From: Megamonas sp. UBA1799
GTDB taxonomy: Bacteria > Bacillota > Negativicutes > Selenomonadales > Selenomonadaceae
NCBI GenBank assembly: GCA_002319815.1
Contig: DCFR01000057.1
Location: 31,328-60,477 of the forward strand
Length of the DNA stretch: 29,150 nt
Direction: 5' to 3'
Of the stretch, positions 8,920 to 16,008 are shown one piece after another. Each line of letters opens with the position of its first letter. Within the stretch, counting starts at the first letter, position 1. The translations under genes and the position numbers were made by a program. The notes under the pieces were generated by a model, which worked only from the letters and a program-made list of their open reading frames with translations, was not told where the DNA came from and searched no databases.

Positions 8920-9870
8920 TCACCGACGGCCAAAACGGCGGCGGTAATCGAACACCATATCAAACAGGCCGGTAAACGCCAGTAATTGCAATAAAACCCC
9001 ATTAAACAAAATAAAAACTAACACCACTGTACTAAGAACCTTCGACCAATGATAATGCTCCGTTGTATATTGAAACAGAACAATCCCCTGCAAAATCCCG
9101 GCAAAGGTAGCAATCATATTGCCATTCAGCGACACCTGATACAAAAGCGACAGCTCCCGCGTCGTTCCCCAATACATACCAATGAGAGAAAACCCGAATA
9201 AATAAAGAAAAAATTTGGGCAGCCGCCATTCCGTAAATTTAGGAAATACCGGCACATCATGCCCTAAACGGCGCAGCACTTTGCCGCCAATAAAAAAATT
9301 CAGCGCCGTATCCATAAGCCCCATCAGTACCACGACCAATGGCAACAGTAATTTCACAACCTGCAGATTCTGCGTGAACGTCTCCCGTGCCTGCTCGATC
9401 TGAGCATCCGTCATATGAAAGCTCTGATAAATCTCAACCGACTTCTGAAAAGAATCATTCAACGCATCAAATTGCATCGTAAACGGATGAATATTCGTAA
9501 TCAGGAAGACCAGCCCCAGCGCCGCCAGCTTGGCCATCAGGGAAACAATCACGCCGATCGTAAAAATGCGCACTCCCGGCCAGCCGCGCCGGTAGCCGAT
9601 CCCCAGCGCGATCCCACCGGGTGCAAAAGCCAGCGCCAAACGCAAAGACACCAGCGGCTCCACCAGAATTGACGTCAGCACGGCAGCCACCACGACCGCC
9701 ATGAGCCCCCATTTGAGCCCGTGCCGTACAATAAGCACAATCATCGGCAGCGGCCAAAGCAACACCGCCACAATCCCCAGAATTGGCACATAAACAGCAA
9801 CCAGCGCCATCACAACCGTAATCGCCGCCAGTATTCCGCTTTCTGTCATTGAATTTATTTTATTCGCCAT
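8920..9870 (-). CDS. yybS: DUF2232/YybS family membrane protein
   Basis: A 316-residue, largely hydrophobic protein with about eight membrane segments, belonging to the DUF2232 (YybS) family that nearly always precedes gdpP in Firmicutes. The ATG at 9870 is chosen because AAAGGCGGG lies five bases upstream. It is the first gene after the promoter at 9950-9978. Its molecular role is unknown; the conserved linkage suggests a tie to c-di-AMP or envelope function, which is inference. Confidence 0.88.
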   Translation of the reverse strand: MANKINSMTESGILAAITVVMALVAVYVPILGIVAVLLWPLPMIVLIVRHGLKWGLMAVVVAAVLTSILVEPLVSLRLALAFAPGGIALGIGYRRGWPGVRIFTIGVIVSLMAKLAALGLVFLITNIHPFTMQFDALNDSFQKSVEIYQSFHMTDAQIEQARETFTQNLQVVKLLLPLVVVLMGLMDTALNFFIGGKVLRRLGHDVPVFPKFTEWRLPKFFLYLFGFSLIGMYWGTTRELSLLYQVSLNGNMIATFAGILQGIVLFQYTTEHYHWSKVLSTVVLVFILFNGVLLQLLAFTGLFDMVFDYRRRFGRR

Positions 9871-9949
9871 GAATTCCCGCCTTTCAATTCCTGCCATCTC
9901 TCTATTTTAGCACGAAAGCCCGCTTCCGGCAAAATAGCGACACATCTGT

Positions 9950-9978
9950 ATTATAACAGAAAATCCCCTGTCTGTCTC
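9950..9978 (-). promoter_or_regulatory. promoter of the yybS-gdpP-rplI-lonC-dnaB block
   Basis: On the minus strand, -35 GAGACA (9973-9978), a 17-base spacer and a perfect -10 TATAAT (9950-9955). The predicted start lies about 70 bases before the yybS ATG. No other gene intervenes, so yybS heads its own transcript rather than following rpsR as in many relatives. Confidence 0.7.
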
Positions 9979-10061
9979 TACACCTTTTTGGCGTTAAGGC
10001 AATAAAAGAAAGGTATTATTTTATAGAAATATCTCTTTATTCAGCGCTTATTTGTTTTAAA

Positions 10062-10099
10062 TAAAAAAGACACTGTAGGAAAAATCTCATACAGTGTCT
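10062..10099 (-). terminator. intrinsic terminator after the phosphohexomutase gene
   Basis: A 10-bp stem (AGACACTGTA at 10068-10077 with TACAGTGTCT at 10090-10099). On the minus strand it is followed by a run of T (10063-10068). It lies 30 bases past the stop of the phosphohexomutase gene. Confidence 0.88.
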
Positions 10100-10130
10100 G
10101 ACCATCCGGCCAAAAAACAGCAATATCTTT

Positions 10131-11645
10131 TTAAAACCGATTCAGTCCGCTGCTGTCCAGATCCTCAAAGCCAGTCAAAAATTTCTTCAACTGACAGACA
10201 ATGACCGCCAAAGAACCCGGCGTACGGCCTTCTACATTCAGCGGCATATTGGGATCATGCAGCGACATCCGCAGCAAAGCCCAGCCTTGCGGAAATAAGA
10301 GCCGTACGCCCTCATAAGACGGCTGCGCCGCCGGAATGCCGGCCGCCGCCGCGCGTTCGGCAAATGCCGCCAGCACAGCGGCGCCATAGGCATGCGCATC
10401 GCCGGCGGCCCGGATTGCCAGCCGGAACTCCCGGCTCTCCGCCGGAGCGCCGAGTTTGGCAATCAGCGTCCCGAGCGGCTTCCCGCTCTGATGCATCCGC
10501 GCTGCGGCAATGAGCAGCTTGACGGCCAGATAGGCTCCGTCGTCGAGATAATAATTTTCCCGCAGCGCGCCATGCCCGGAAGTTTCGATTGCCAATGGCG
10601 ACAGGATGCCCGTCTGATTCAGACGAATGCATTCATCAATCACATTCTTATAGCCGCGCATGTACCGATGATGTTTCAGTCCCAGCTCCTGCTCCAGAAA
10701 TACGGTCAATTCATCGGAAGTCACGGAATCCGTCACAATCGTACCGCCCGGATACTCCGGCGCCAGAATAGCGGCCATCATAGCAATAAGCGCATTGCGG
10801 CTGATCTCTTTTCCATCCGGCAAAACAGCGCTCATGCGATCGACATCCGTATCAAAAATCAACCCCAGATTCGCCCGGTTTTGCAGCACCGCCCCCTGAA
10901 TCGCCGCCATCGCCGCCTCATTCTCCGGATTTGGCACATGATTGGGAAATCTTCCGTCCGGCTCGAGATAAAGACTGCCGGTAATATCAGCGCCCAGCGG
11001 CAGCAACACCCGGCTGGCAAAAAATCCGCCGGCGCCATTGCCGGCATCGACTACGATATGCATCCCCGACAACGGTTTCGCATCCTCTGAAGCCTGTAAT
11101 CCCTGCCGGATTTTTTCCTGCAAATGATTCGCATAACGGGAAATAAGATCATAGGAAACCGCCTTATCCTGTTGTCCGACATGGGGTTTACACGATACGG
11201 CCAGCTGCAGCAGCGTCTTGATTTCCGCCTTCTCCAGCCCCCCGTCCCGTGTGAAGAATTTCATGCCGTTGCGGTTGAACGGAAGATGACTGGCCGTCAG
11301 CATGATAGATCCGTCCGCTTTAGTTTCATCAAACAAAATTGCCATAAACATGGCCGGCGTAGAAGCCATGCCGCAGTCCAACGCCTTAGCGCCGCAGCCC
11401 AGAACCGCCGACAGCGCGGCATTTTGCAAAGCCACGGCGGTGAGCCGTGAATCCGTCCCTACCGCGATCGTCAGATCTTCCAGCCGCCTGCCGGTTTTTT
11501 TTGCCAAAAAAGCCACAAATGCTGAAGCAATCCGGTTGACCGTCTCTGCCGACAGCGTCACCGGCTCTCCGGCAACGCCCTCCATCGCCACCCCGCGCAC
11601 ATCACTGCCATTCTGTAATGCCAGCAGTTCTTTCTCTGAAATCAT
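10131..11645 (-). CDS. phosphomannomutase/phosphoglucomutase family enzyme (alpha-D-phosphohexomutase)
   Basis: A 504-residue alpha-D-phosphohexomutase that interconverts hexose 1- and 6-phosphates. The phosphoserine loop is TASHLPFNRNGMK (Ser119), the metal loop DTDVDR (265-270) and the sugar loop ETSGH (354-358). The phosphate-binding motif of domain 4 is RMSLHDP (459-465) where the usual form is R-x-S-G-T-E-P. The SLHDP variant occurs, as I recall, in a recognised subgroup that includes plant homologues, so it need not mean loss of activity. The start at 11645 follows AAGGAGG by six bases; the ATG two codons earlier abuts that site. It lies 12 bases after the class II aldolase gene and is co-transcribed with it. 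Confidence 0.9.
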   Translation of the reverse strand: MISEKELLALQNGSDVRGVAMEGVAGEPVTLSAETVNRIASAFVAFLAKKTGRRLEDLTIAVGTDSRLTAVALQNAALSAVLGCGAKALDCGMASTPAMFMAILFDETKADGSIMLTASHLPFNRNGMKFFTRDGGLEKAEIKTLLQLAVSCKPHVGQQDKAVSYDLISRYANHLQEKIRQGLQASEDAKPLSGMHIVVDAGNGAGGFFASRVLLPLGADITGSLYLEPDGRFPNHVPNPENEAAMAAIQGAVLQNRANLGLIFDTDVDRMSAVLPDGKEISRNALIAMMAAILAPEYPGGTIVTDSVTSDELTVFLEQELGLKHHRYMRGYKNVIDECIRLNQTGILSPLAIETSGHGALRENYYLDDGAYLAVKLLIAAARMHQSGKPLGTLIAKLGAPAESREFRLAIRAAGDAHAYGAAVLAAFAERAAAAGIPAAQPSYEGVRLLFPQGWALLRMSLHDPNMPLNVEGRTPGSLAVIVCQLKKFLTGFEDLDSSGLNRF

Positions 11646-11657
11646 AAACATCCTCCT

Positions 11658-12332
11658 TCACACAGGCATCTCACTTTTTTCTGTCACGGCTGCCGGATAC
11701 TGCAATCTAAGATCCTCTGCCGACAAAAGAACCGGATCCTTGCCACCGGAAAGCAAGAGCGTATGATAATAAATTTCGGCGATTTCTTCCACATAAGCCG
11801 CTTTCAGCAATGCCCCATCCAGCGAACCGGCGTCAACCGTCAGCACCCCGTGCCCGGCCAACAACATAACATCGCTGATTGCCAGCGGCTCCCGTACGGA
11901 ATCCGCCAGCGCCTGCGACCCTTGCCGCCCATAAGCCGCCACCGGAATATAGCCCTGCCGACAACCCAGGTGAGCAATCTCCGACACAATGGCCGGAATG
12001 CTTTTCCGCAAAACCGCAAACGTCAGCGCATACTTGGAGTGCGTATGTACCACCGCCTTAACATCAGGCCGCGCTTCATAGGCCGCCAGATGCATCAGCG
12101 CTTCGCTCGTCGGCCTGCACCCCGTCAGCGCCTCGACGATTTCTGCCTGTCCGTTCATGACCACAACGTCCTCCGGCTGCATGGTCTTCCGATCGGCTCC
12201 GGTCGGCGTCATGCAAATCAGGCCGCTCGCCTGATCGCGCGCGCTGAAATTGCCCGAACGGTGCCGGCAAAGCCCCATGCCCTCCGCTTCCCGGGCATAA
12301 AGCACAACCTGATTTTTCAGTGCTTCCAGCAT
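11658..12332 (-). CDS. class II aldolase/adducin family protein (L-fuculose-phosphate aldolase-like)
   Basis: A 224-residue zinc aldolase/epimerase-fold protein. The phosphate-binding segment is SGNFSARD (26-33), the catalytic Glu77 lies in TSEALMH, and the zinc ligands are His96 and His98 (HTH) and His161 (AGHGV). Spacing matches L-fuculose-1-phosphate aldolase. Such enzymes split sugar 1-phosphates into DHAP and an aldehyde. The substrate here cannot be told; ribulose-phosphate epimerase-like or methylthioribulose-phosphate dehydratase-like roles are alternatives. The ATG at 12332 has AGGAG nine bases upstream. It is followed 12 bases later by the phosphohexomutase gene. Confidence 0.87.
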   Translation of the reverse strand: MLEALKNQVVLYAREAEGMGLCRHRSGNFSARDQASGLICMTPTGADRKTMQPEDVVVMNGQAEIVEALTGCRPTSEALMHLAAYEARPDVKAVVHTHSKYALTFAVLRKSIPAIVSEIAHLGCRQGYIPVAAYGRQGSQALADSVREPLAISDVMLLAGHGVLTVDAGSLDGALLKAAYVEEIAEIYYHTLLLSGGKDPVLLSAEDLRLQYPAAVTEKSEMPV

Positions 12333-12393
12333 AGTAATCAACTCCTGTTTATATATTCGTCCCTGCTGGCCAAAATCCTATGTATAAATCGGC

Positions 12394-12432
12394 AAAAAAT
12401 AAGCGGCTGTCATCCTCCGACAACAACCGCTT
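12394..12432 (-). terminator. intrinsic terminator after the GmhA-like gene
   Basis: A 10-bp stem with one G-U pair (12401-12410 with 12423-12432), followed on the minus strand by ATTTTTT (12394-12400). It separates the gmhA-like transcript from the downstream aldolase-mutase pair. I see no convincing separate promoter for that pair, so partial read-through is possible. Confidence 0.8.
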
Positions 12433-12445
12433 ACAACCTGACTGT

Positions 12446-13099
12446 TCAGCCTTCGCCAAAAAATTCATTTTCAGCGGCAATACAGAACATATGATACACT
12501 GGCAGATGATATTCCTGTATCCGGTAGGTTTCATCATCCGGAACACAGACGCAAATATCGGCCAGCTTCCGTATCTTCCCGCCCGAGCGGCCGGTGAGCG
12601 CAATGGTCCGCACGCCTCTGACCCTGGCCATCTGCACGGCATAAAGAACATTGGCCGAATTGCCCGAGGTACTGATTGCCAGCAAAGTATCGCCCGCCTG
12701 CCCCATGCCAAAAATTTGTTGGGCAAAGCAAAGATCCGGCGCCTGGTCATTGGCAAAAGCCGTATTCAGCGCAATCTGATTGACCAGCGACATCGCCGGC
12801 AGCGTGCCCTGCAGATTCCGGCAAAAATAGTCGGCCTCATGAGGGCAGATGCGCTCCATCTCCGTCCGCATACTCTCCGAAAGCGGCCGCGGCAATAAAA
12901 ACCCTTTCATAAGCTCGCCGACAATATGCTCAGCATCCGCTGCACTGCCGCCATTGCCGCAGGTCATCAGTTTTTTTCCCCCGCGAAAGCTCTCGCAGAT
13001 GGTCTCTACGGCTGCGCGCAGATCACCGCGACACACGGCTAAAACCGGATACCGCTCCAAAAGTGTCTCAACGGCAGCATACGTTGATTGTTTCAACAT
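12446..13099 (-). CDS. gmhA: SIS-domain sugar isomerase, GmhA-like (sedoheptulose-7-phosphate isomerase)
   Basis: A 217-residue SIS-domain protein. The sugar-phosphate loop is CGNGGSAADAEH (47-58), with Glu62 at the expected catalytic position, then STSGNSANV (143-151) and the C-terminal QEYHLPVYH (195-203). GmhA converts sedoheptulose 7-phosphate to D-glycero-D-manno-heptose 7-phosphate for LPS or S-layer heptose. No other heptose gene is in the window, so a DiaA-like or other phosphosugar role remains possible. GGAGG lies nine bases before the ATG at 13099. It follows the 13116-13769 gene by 16 bases and ends at the terminator 12394-12432. Confidence 0.83.
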   Translation of the reverse strand: MLKQSTYAAVETLLERYPVLAVCRGDLRAAVETICESFRGGKKLMTCGNGGSAADAEHIVGELMKGFLLPRPLSESMRTEMERICPHEADYFCRNLQGTLPAMSLVNQIALNTAFANDQAPDLCFAQQIFGMGQAGDTLLAISTSGNSANVLYAVQMARVRGVRTIALTGRSGGKIRKLADICVCVPDDETYRIQEYHLPVYHMFCIAAENEFFGEG

Positions 13100-13115
13100 C
13101 GTTCCCCGCCTCCGA

Positions 13116-13769
13116 TTATCTGCTCCGATATCTGTCCGCCATACGTTTAGGTTCATAATCCATGCTCATCCCGGTCTGCGATGGCCGGATATCCTCGATC
13201 GGCTCCTCGGCCCGCGGCGTCACATTGATCGGTGCTTCCTGGCGCATAGCCGATGCTTCGCGTGCATGATAAGGATCCTGTTCTTCTTTTTTCCGTCCGG
13301 TAAATTTACGAATCGCCATGCGGATCAACATAAATACGGCGCCAAAAATCACCAAATTCATCAGCAGCCCCATGACGTCCGACATAAAGCTCCCCATGCC
13401 AAAGCCAAAAAGATGACTCAGCATGCCGCCCAGCAGCATGCCGCCAGCAAATAAACCAATATTGCGCATCATGCCGCCCCACGGAGAAGCGCTGCGAGCA
13501 GCAGGTGCCGCGCCCGTCCGGGCCGCCGGAGCCTGCTCTTTAATCGAGCTGGCATTCTGTGACGGCTTATATTCTTTCTGATTCGGCGCTGCAGCCTTTT
13601 CCGCCGGAGCCGATACCCTTGGCGCAGGCGCCGGAGCCGACACCCGCGGCGCAGAAATACGAGCCCCGCCCTTGGCGGCCATCGCCACCGACGGCACCGC
13701 AGCAACGGCTGTCAGCGCAAACACGCCGGCGCAAACCGAAACAGCAATTTTCTTCCAATACATAGTCAT
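13116..13769 (-). CDS. predicted exported/membrane Ala-Pro-rich protein (Tim44-like N-terminal architecture)
   Basis: About 217 residues. A signal peptide is clear (positively charged start, then VCAGVFALTAVAAVPSVAMAA). An Ala/Pro/Ser-rich low-complexity stretch follows (about 35-95), then Gly/Met-rich hydrophobic segments (about 96-155: GLFAGGMLLGGMLSHLFG and LLMNLVIFGAVFMLIRMAIR), and a charged tail. This resembles the N-terminal half of bacterial Tim44-like domain proteins, but the Tim44 domain itself is absent. AGGAGG lies ten bases before the ATG at 13769; ATGs at 13778 and 13763 are alternatives. It sits between a 93-residue protein gene and gmhA, all closely spaced. Function unknown. 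Confidence 0.7.
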   Translation of the reverse strand: MTMYWKKIAVSVCAGVFALTAVAAVPSVAMAAKGGARISAPRVSAPAPAPRVSAPAEKAAAPNQKEYKPSQNASSIKEQAPAARTGAAPAARSASPWGGMMRNIGLFAGGMLLGGMLSHLFGFGMGSFMSDVMGLLMNLVIFGAVFMLIRMAIRKFTGRKKEEQDPYHAREASAMRQEAPINVTPRAEEPIEDIRPSQTGMSMDYEPKRMADRYRSR

Positions 13770-13787
13770 ATACTTCATTCCTCCTGA

Positions 13788-14069
13788 TTATTCCTGATGA
13801 CTTTTTATATCCTCGGGGAAAGCATAGATCTCTCCCAGCGTATCCAACTCACCCGAAAGATACCGGTCAATATCGTGAATATCAATATACAGCTTGCAGT
13901 CAATATCCAGATATCCCTGCTCCTTCGCCTGACTCAGCTTGGTGATCTCCAACAGTTGTTCCCGCAGCTTCAGGCACTCGGTCCTGGTTGCATGCACATC
14001 CAGTTTAATGAGCGGCACGCCATATTCTTTAAGCACTTCCTGCATCGTCATTCGTTCCGACAAAACCAT
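13788..14069 (-). CDS. small hypothetical protein, 93 aa
   Basis: I do not recognise this protein. It is hydrophilic, with no signal or membrane segment, a helical charged middle (TECLKLREQLLEI) and an acidic second half rich in Asp/Ile/Tyr (DIDCKLYIDIHDIDRYL). GAAAGGAAG precedes the ATG with good spacing. It lies 71 bases after the 48-codon gene and 18 bases before the signal-peptide gene, so it probably belongs to the same transcript. Confidence 0.6.
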   Translation of the reverse strand: MVLSERMTMQEVLKEYGVPLIKLDVHATRTECLKLREQLLEITKLSQAKEQGYLDIDCKLYIDIHDIDRYLSGELDTLGEIYAFPEDIKSHQE

Positions 14070-14140
14070 CGCTTCCTTTCACTTATCCAAAATTATCCTA
14101 ACAAAAAGAACTGATTTTTCCCTGAAAATATGAACCCAAC

Positions 14141-14287
14141 TCATTTTTGGTCCAAAAGATGCTGCAGCATACGCAACGTATGCAAATGCGTCTCATATTC
14201 CAAATCATTGGAATCCAGCTGCATGCGCTTCCGCAGCGCATCAATCTGCCGCTGCAGCCGCTCCCGCGTTTCCGGTGAAAGACTCAT
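14141..14287 (-). CDS. very small hypothetical protein, 48 aa
   Basis: A 48-residue ORF beginning MSLSPETRERLQRQIDAL and ending LRMLQHLLDQK. It is mostly amphipathic helix, rich in Arg, Gln and Leu, which suggests a small coiled-coil or protein-binding peptide. Its ATG overlaps the TGA of the 51-codon gene upstream (ATGA), and a purine-rich AAGGCGGGG lies about eight bases before it. The overlap and ribosome site make a real gene likely despite the size. It superficially recalls Spo0E-like peptides, but the key S-x-x-x-D motif is not in the right place. Confidence 0.55.
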   Translation of the reverse strand: MSLSPETRERLQRQIDALRKRMQLDSNDLEYETHLHTLRMLQHLLDQK

Positions 14288-14439
14288 ACTAAAAGCCCCG
14301 CCTTCTCCAGCAGTTCCTGCTGCTCGGCCCGGCTTTCCCAGCCTTCTGCCGCCAAATCGTCGGTTGCCGGCGCCAAACGCGCCAAAAGCTCAGTCAGCTC
14401 CTGTCCAACTTCATCAAAATCCCGTTTCTCAAAATTCAA
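14284..14439 (-). CDS. very small hypothetical protein, 51 aa, TTG start
   Basis: A 51-residue acidic peptide (NFEKRDFDEVGQEL...AGLLV) with helical, Glu/Leu-rich character. The only in-frame start after a stop is TTG at 14439, and AAAGGCGG lies nine bases upstream. The promoter at 14477-14505 would start transcription about 30 bases before it. Translational coupling to the 48-codon gene by ATGA overlap supports both. No family recognised. Confidence 0.5.
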   Translation of the reverse strand: MNFEKRDFDEVGQELTELLARLAPATDDLAAEGWESRAEQQELLEKAGLLV

Positions 14440-14476
14440 AGCAACTTACCGCCTTTACTACACAAACTTCCTCTCT

Positions 14477-14505
14477 ATTGTAAAGGAAGCGCCCGGCTTT
14501 TGCAA
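14477..14505 (-). promoter_or_regulatory. promoter of the small-gene operon, embedded in a hairpin
   Basis: Minus strand: -35 TTGCAA (14500-14505), a spacer of exactly 17 bases and -10 TACAAT (14477-14482). The spacer and -35 coincide with the hairpin at 14486-14517, whose loop is part of the -35 box. Confidence 0.6.
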
Positions 14506-14517
14506 GCCAGACGCTTC
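14486..14517 (-). terminator. hairpin after the first symporter gene
   Basis: A 14-bp stem with two G-U pairs (14486-14499 with 14504-14517) and a four-base loop, 37 bases past the symporter stop. On the minus strand it is followed only by CTTTAC, a weak U-run, so termination may be partial. It overlaps the promoter of the downstream small genes. Confidence 0.5.
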
Positions 14518-14553
14518 TCTTCCTCATGATTGAACCGCCCTATCAACCAACCG

Positions 14554-15801
14554 TCAGCCCTGATCTTCCTCCCGGAAACGGTCGACAATCGTTGCACAGG
14601 CGGCATCACCGGTAATATTGACCGCCGTCCGCAGCATATCAAAAATACGATCTACGCCAAAAAGGATTGGCAAAGCATCAATCGGGATATTGGCCGCTAC
14701 CAGCACCGCCACCACCAAAAGCGTCGGACCCGGCACGCCGGCCTGTCCTACCGCACCCAGCGTCGCCGTAATGATAATCGCCAGATACTGTGGAAATGTC
14801 AGCTCCATCCCGTACATCTGCGCCAGGAAGCAGGCCGCCATTGCATAATAAGCCGCATTGCCGTTCATATTGATTGTCGCTCCCAGCGGCAAGGCAAAGG
14901 AAGTCGTCTCCTTGGACACATGCAGTTCTTCTTCCACCGTGCGCATATTCAGCGGCAGCGTTGCCATAGAAGACGCGGTAGAAAAGGCAAAAAGCTGTAC
15001 TTTCCACATGCTCTGGAAAAACTTCTTATACGTCGTACACTTGGAAAACATCGAGATCGTGCCGCCTACCATCACATAGGTAATCAAGACCAGCACCACC
15101 ACATACAGCCCGATCAGATACAGAATCTTCACCAGCACATTATAGCCAAACGTTCCGGTTGCATCGGCCATCAGGCAAAATACGCCAATCGGCGCAATGT
15201 ACATAATTGCCGTCATGATCTTGATAAAAATCTCCGTAAAAAAGTCAAAGATTTTCAGCATGAACGTTTTTTTCTCTTCTTCCAAAAAGGTCAGTGCAAA
15301 ACCGACAAACAACGCAAACGTAATAATCTGTAAAATATTGCCGTCTACCAACGCTTTAAAAGGATTCGCAGGCACAAAGCCGATGATGGTTTCCCAGAAA
15401 CCCGGCATGGCCGCTTTCGAAGCGAGATCGCCCGCATCCACCGCTGCGCTGGACAGAGCCGCAATACTCACGCCGGCTCCCGGTTGAAACACCACACTGA
15501 AAAGGATACCCAGCAGGACCGAAATCACCGTCGTAATACCATAGTACACAAAAGTCACCAGCCCGATCTTTCCGGCGCTTTTCGATTTTCCCAGCGATGC
15601 CGCGCCTCCAATGAGAGAAAAGAACACCATCGGAATAACGACCATCTTGATGAGCTGCATGAAGAGATCACCCACCGGAGCCAGCAAATGCGCCTGCTTG
15701 CCCATTGCCAACCCTGCGACCGCACCGCCTACCGTCGCAACAATAATCCATGTGCCCAGCTGGCTCAGCGCATCCTTTTTTTCTACTGCCTGTTCTGCCA
15801 A
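14554..15801 (-). CDS. dicarboxylate/amino acid:cation symporter (DAACS family)
   Basis: A 415-residue SDF/DAACS symporter with about eight transmembrane helices and two re-entrant loops. Signatures are the Ser-rich hairpin FSTASSMATLPLN, the NMNG motif and GVDRIFDMLRTAVNITGD. The D-M-x-R-T segment keeps the Asp and Arg that in GltPh-type transporters contact the acidic substrate, so aspartate, glutamate or C4-dicarboxylates are plausible, driven by Na+ or H+. I chose the TTG at 15801 because AGGGGG lies about eight bases upstream; an alternative TTG at 15819 has no ribosome site. Promoter at 15836-15864. A paralogue lies at 17850-19073. Confidence 0.9.
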   Translation of the reverse strand: MAEQAVEKKDALSQLGTWIIVATVGGAVAGLAMGKQAHLLAPVGDLFMQLIKMVVIPMVFFSLIGGAASLGKSKSAGKIGLVTFVYYGITTVISVLLGILFSVVFQPGAGVSIAALSSAAVDAGDLASKAAMPGFWETIIGFVPANPFKALVDGNILQIITFALFVGFALTFLEEEKKTFMLKIFDFFTEIFIKIMTAIMYIAPIGVFCLMADATGTFGYNVLVKILYLIGLYVVVLVLITYVMVGGTISMFSKCTTYKKFFQSMWKVQLFAFSTASSMATLPLNMRTVEEELHVSKETTSFALPLGATINMNGNAAYYAMAACFLAQMYGMELTFPQYLAIIITATLGAVGQAGVPGPTLLVVAVLVAANIPIDALPILFGVDRIFDMLRTAVNITGDAACATIVDRFREEDQG

Positions 15802-15835
15802 AACCCTTACCCCCTGCAATCATTTTAATGGCTTT

Positions 15836-15864
15836 ATCATAACACGGAACCAGAGCAGTGTCCA
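15836..15864 (-). promoter_or_regulatory. promoter of the first symporter gene
   Basis: Minus strand: -35 TGGACA (15859-15864), 17-base spacer, -10 TATGAT (15836-15841), each five of six to consensus. The predicted start is about 30 bases before the TTG start codon. Confidence 0.65.
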
Positions 15865-15948
15865 TATACAAAGAACAAATTCCCGCTGTATTTTTCTTTA
15901 TATGCACATCTGTAAATGCCGCCACTTCTGGAGCTTTCCCTCTATCCA

Positions 15949-15957
15949 TGCTATAAT
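15949..15957 (+). promoter_or_regulatory. extended -10 promoter of the MutS-family gene
   Basis: TGCTATAAT is an extended -10 element with a perfect TATAAT hexamer at 15952-15957 and only a weak -35. A second TATAAT at 15991-15996 is too close to the ribosome site to be the main promoter. Confidence 0.45.
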
Positions 15958-16008
15958 CAGATAACAACGCTATGATTTAAGCAATCTTACTATAATAAGG
16001 TGATTAGC

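Noticed and set aside
9898..10061. Possible small gene between yybS and the phosphohexomutase terminator
   Set aside because: AT-rich intergenic sequence with only a promoter; no frame with start, ribosome site and protein-like composition.
14141..14287. 48-codon peptide as a Spo0E-like phosphatase
   Set aside because: Length and helicity fit, but the characteristic S-x-x-x-D motif is not in place.
15668..15967. 99-codon minus-strand frame upstream of the first symporter
   Set aside because: It spans the symporter's promoter and overlaps its start in another frame; no ribosome site.
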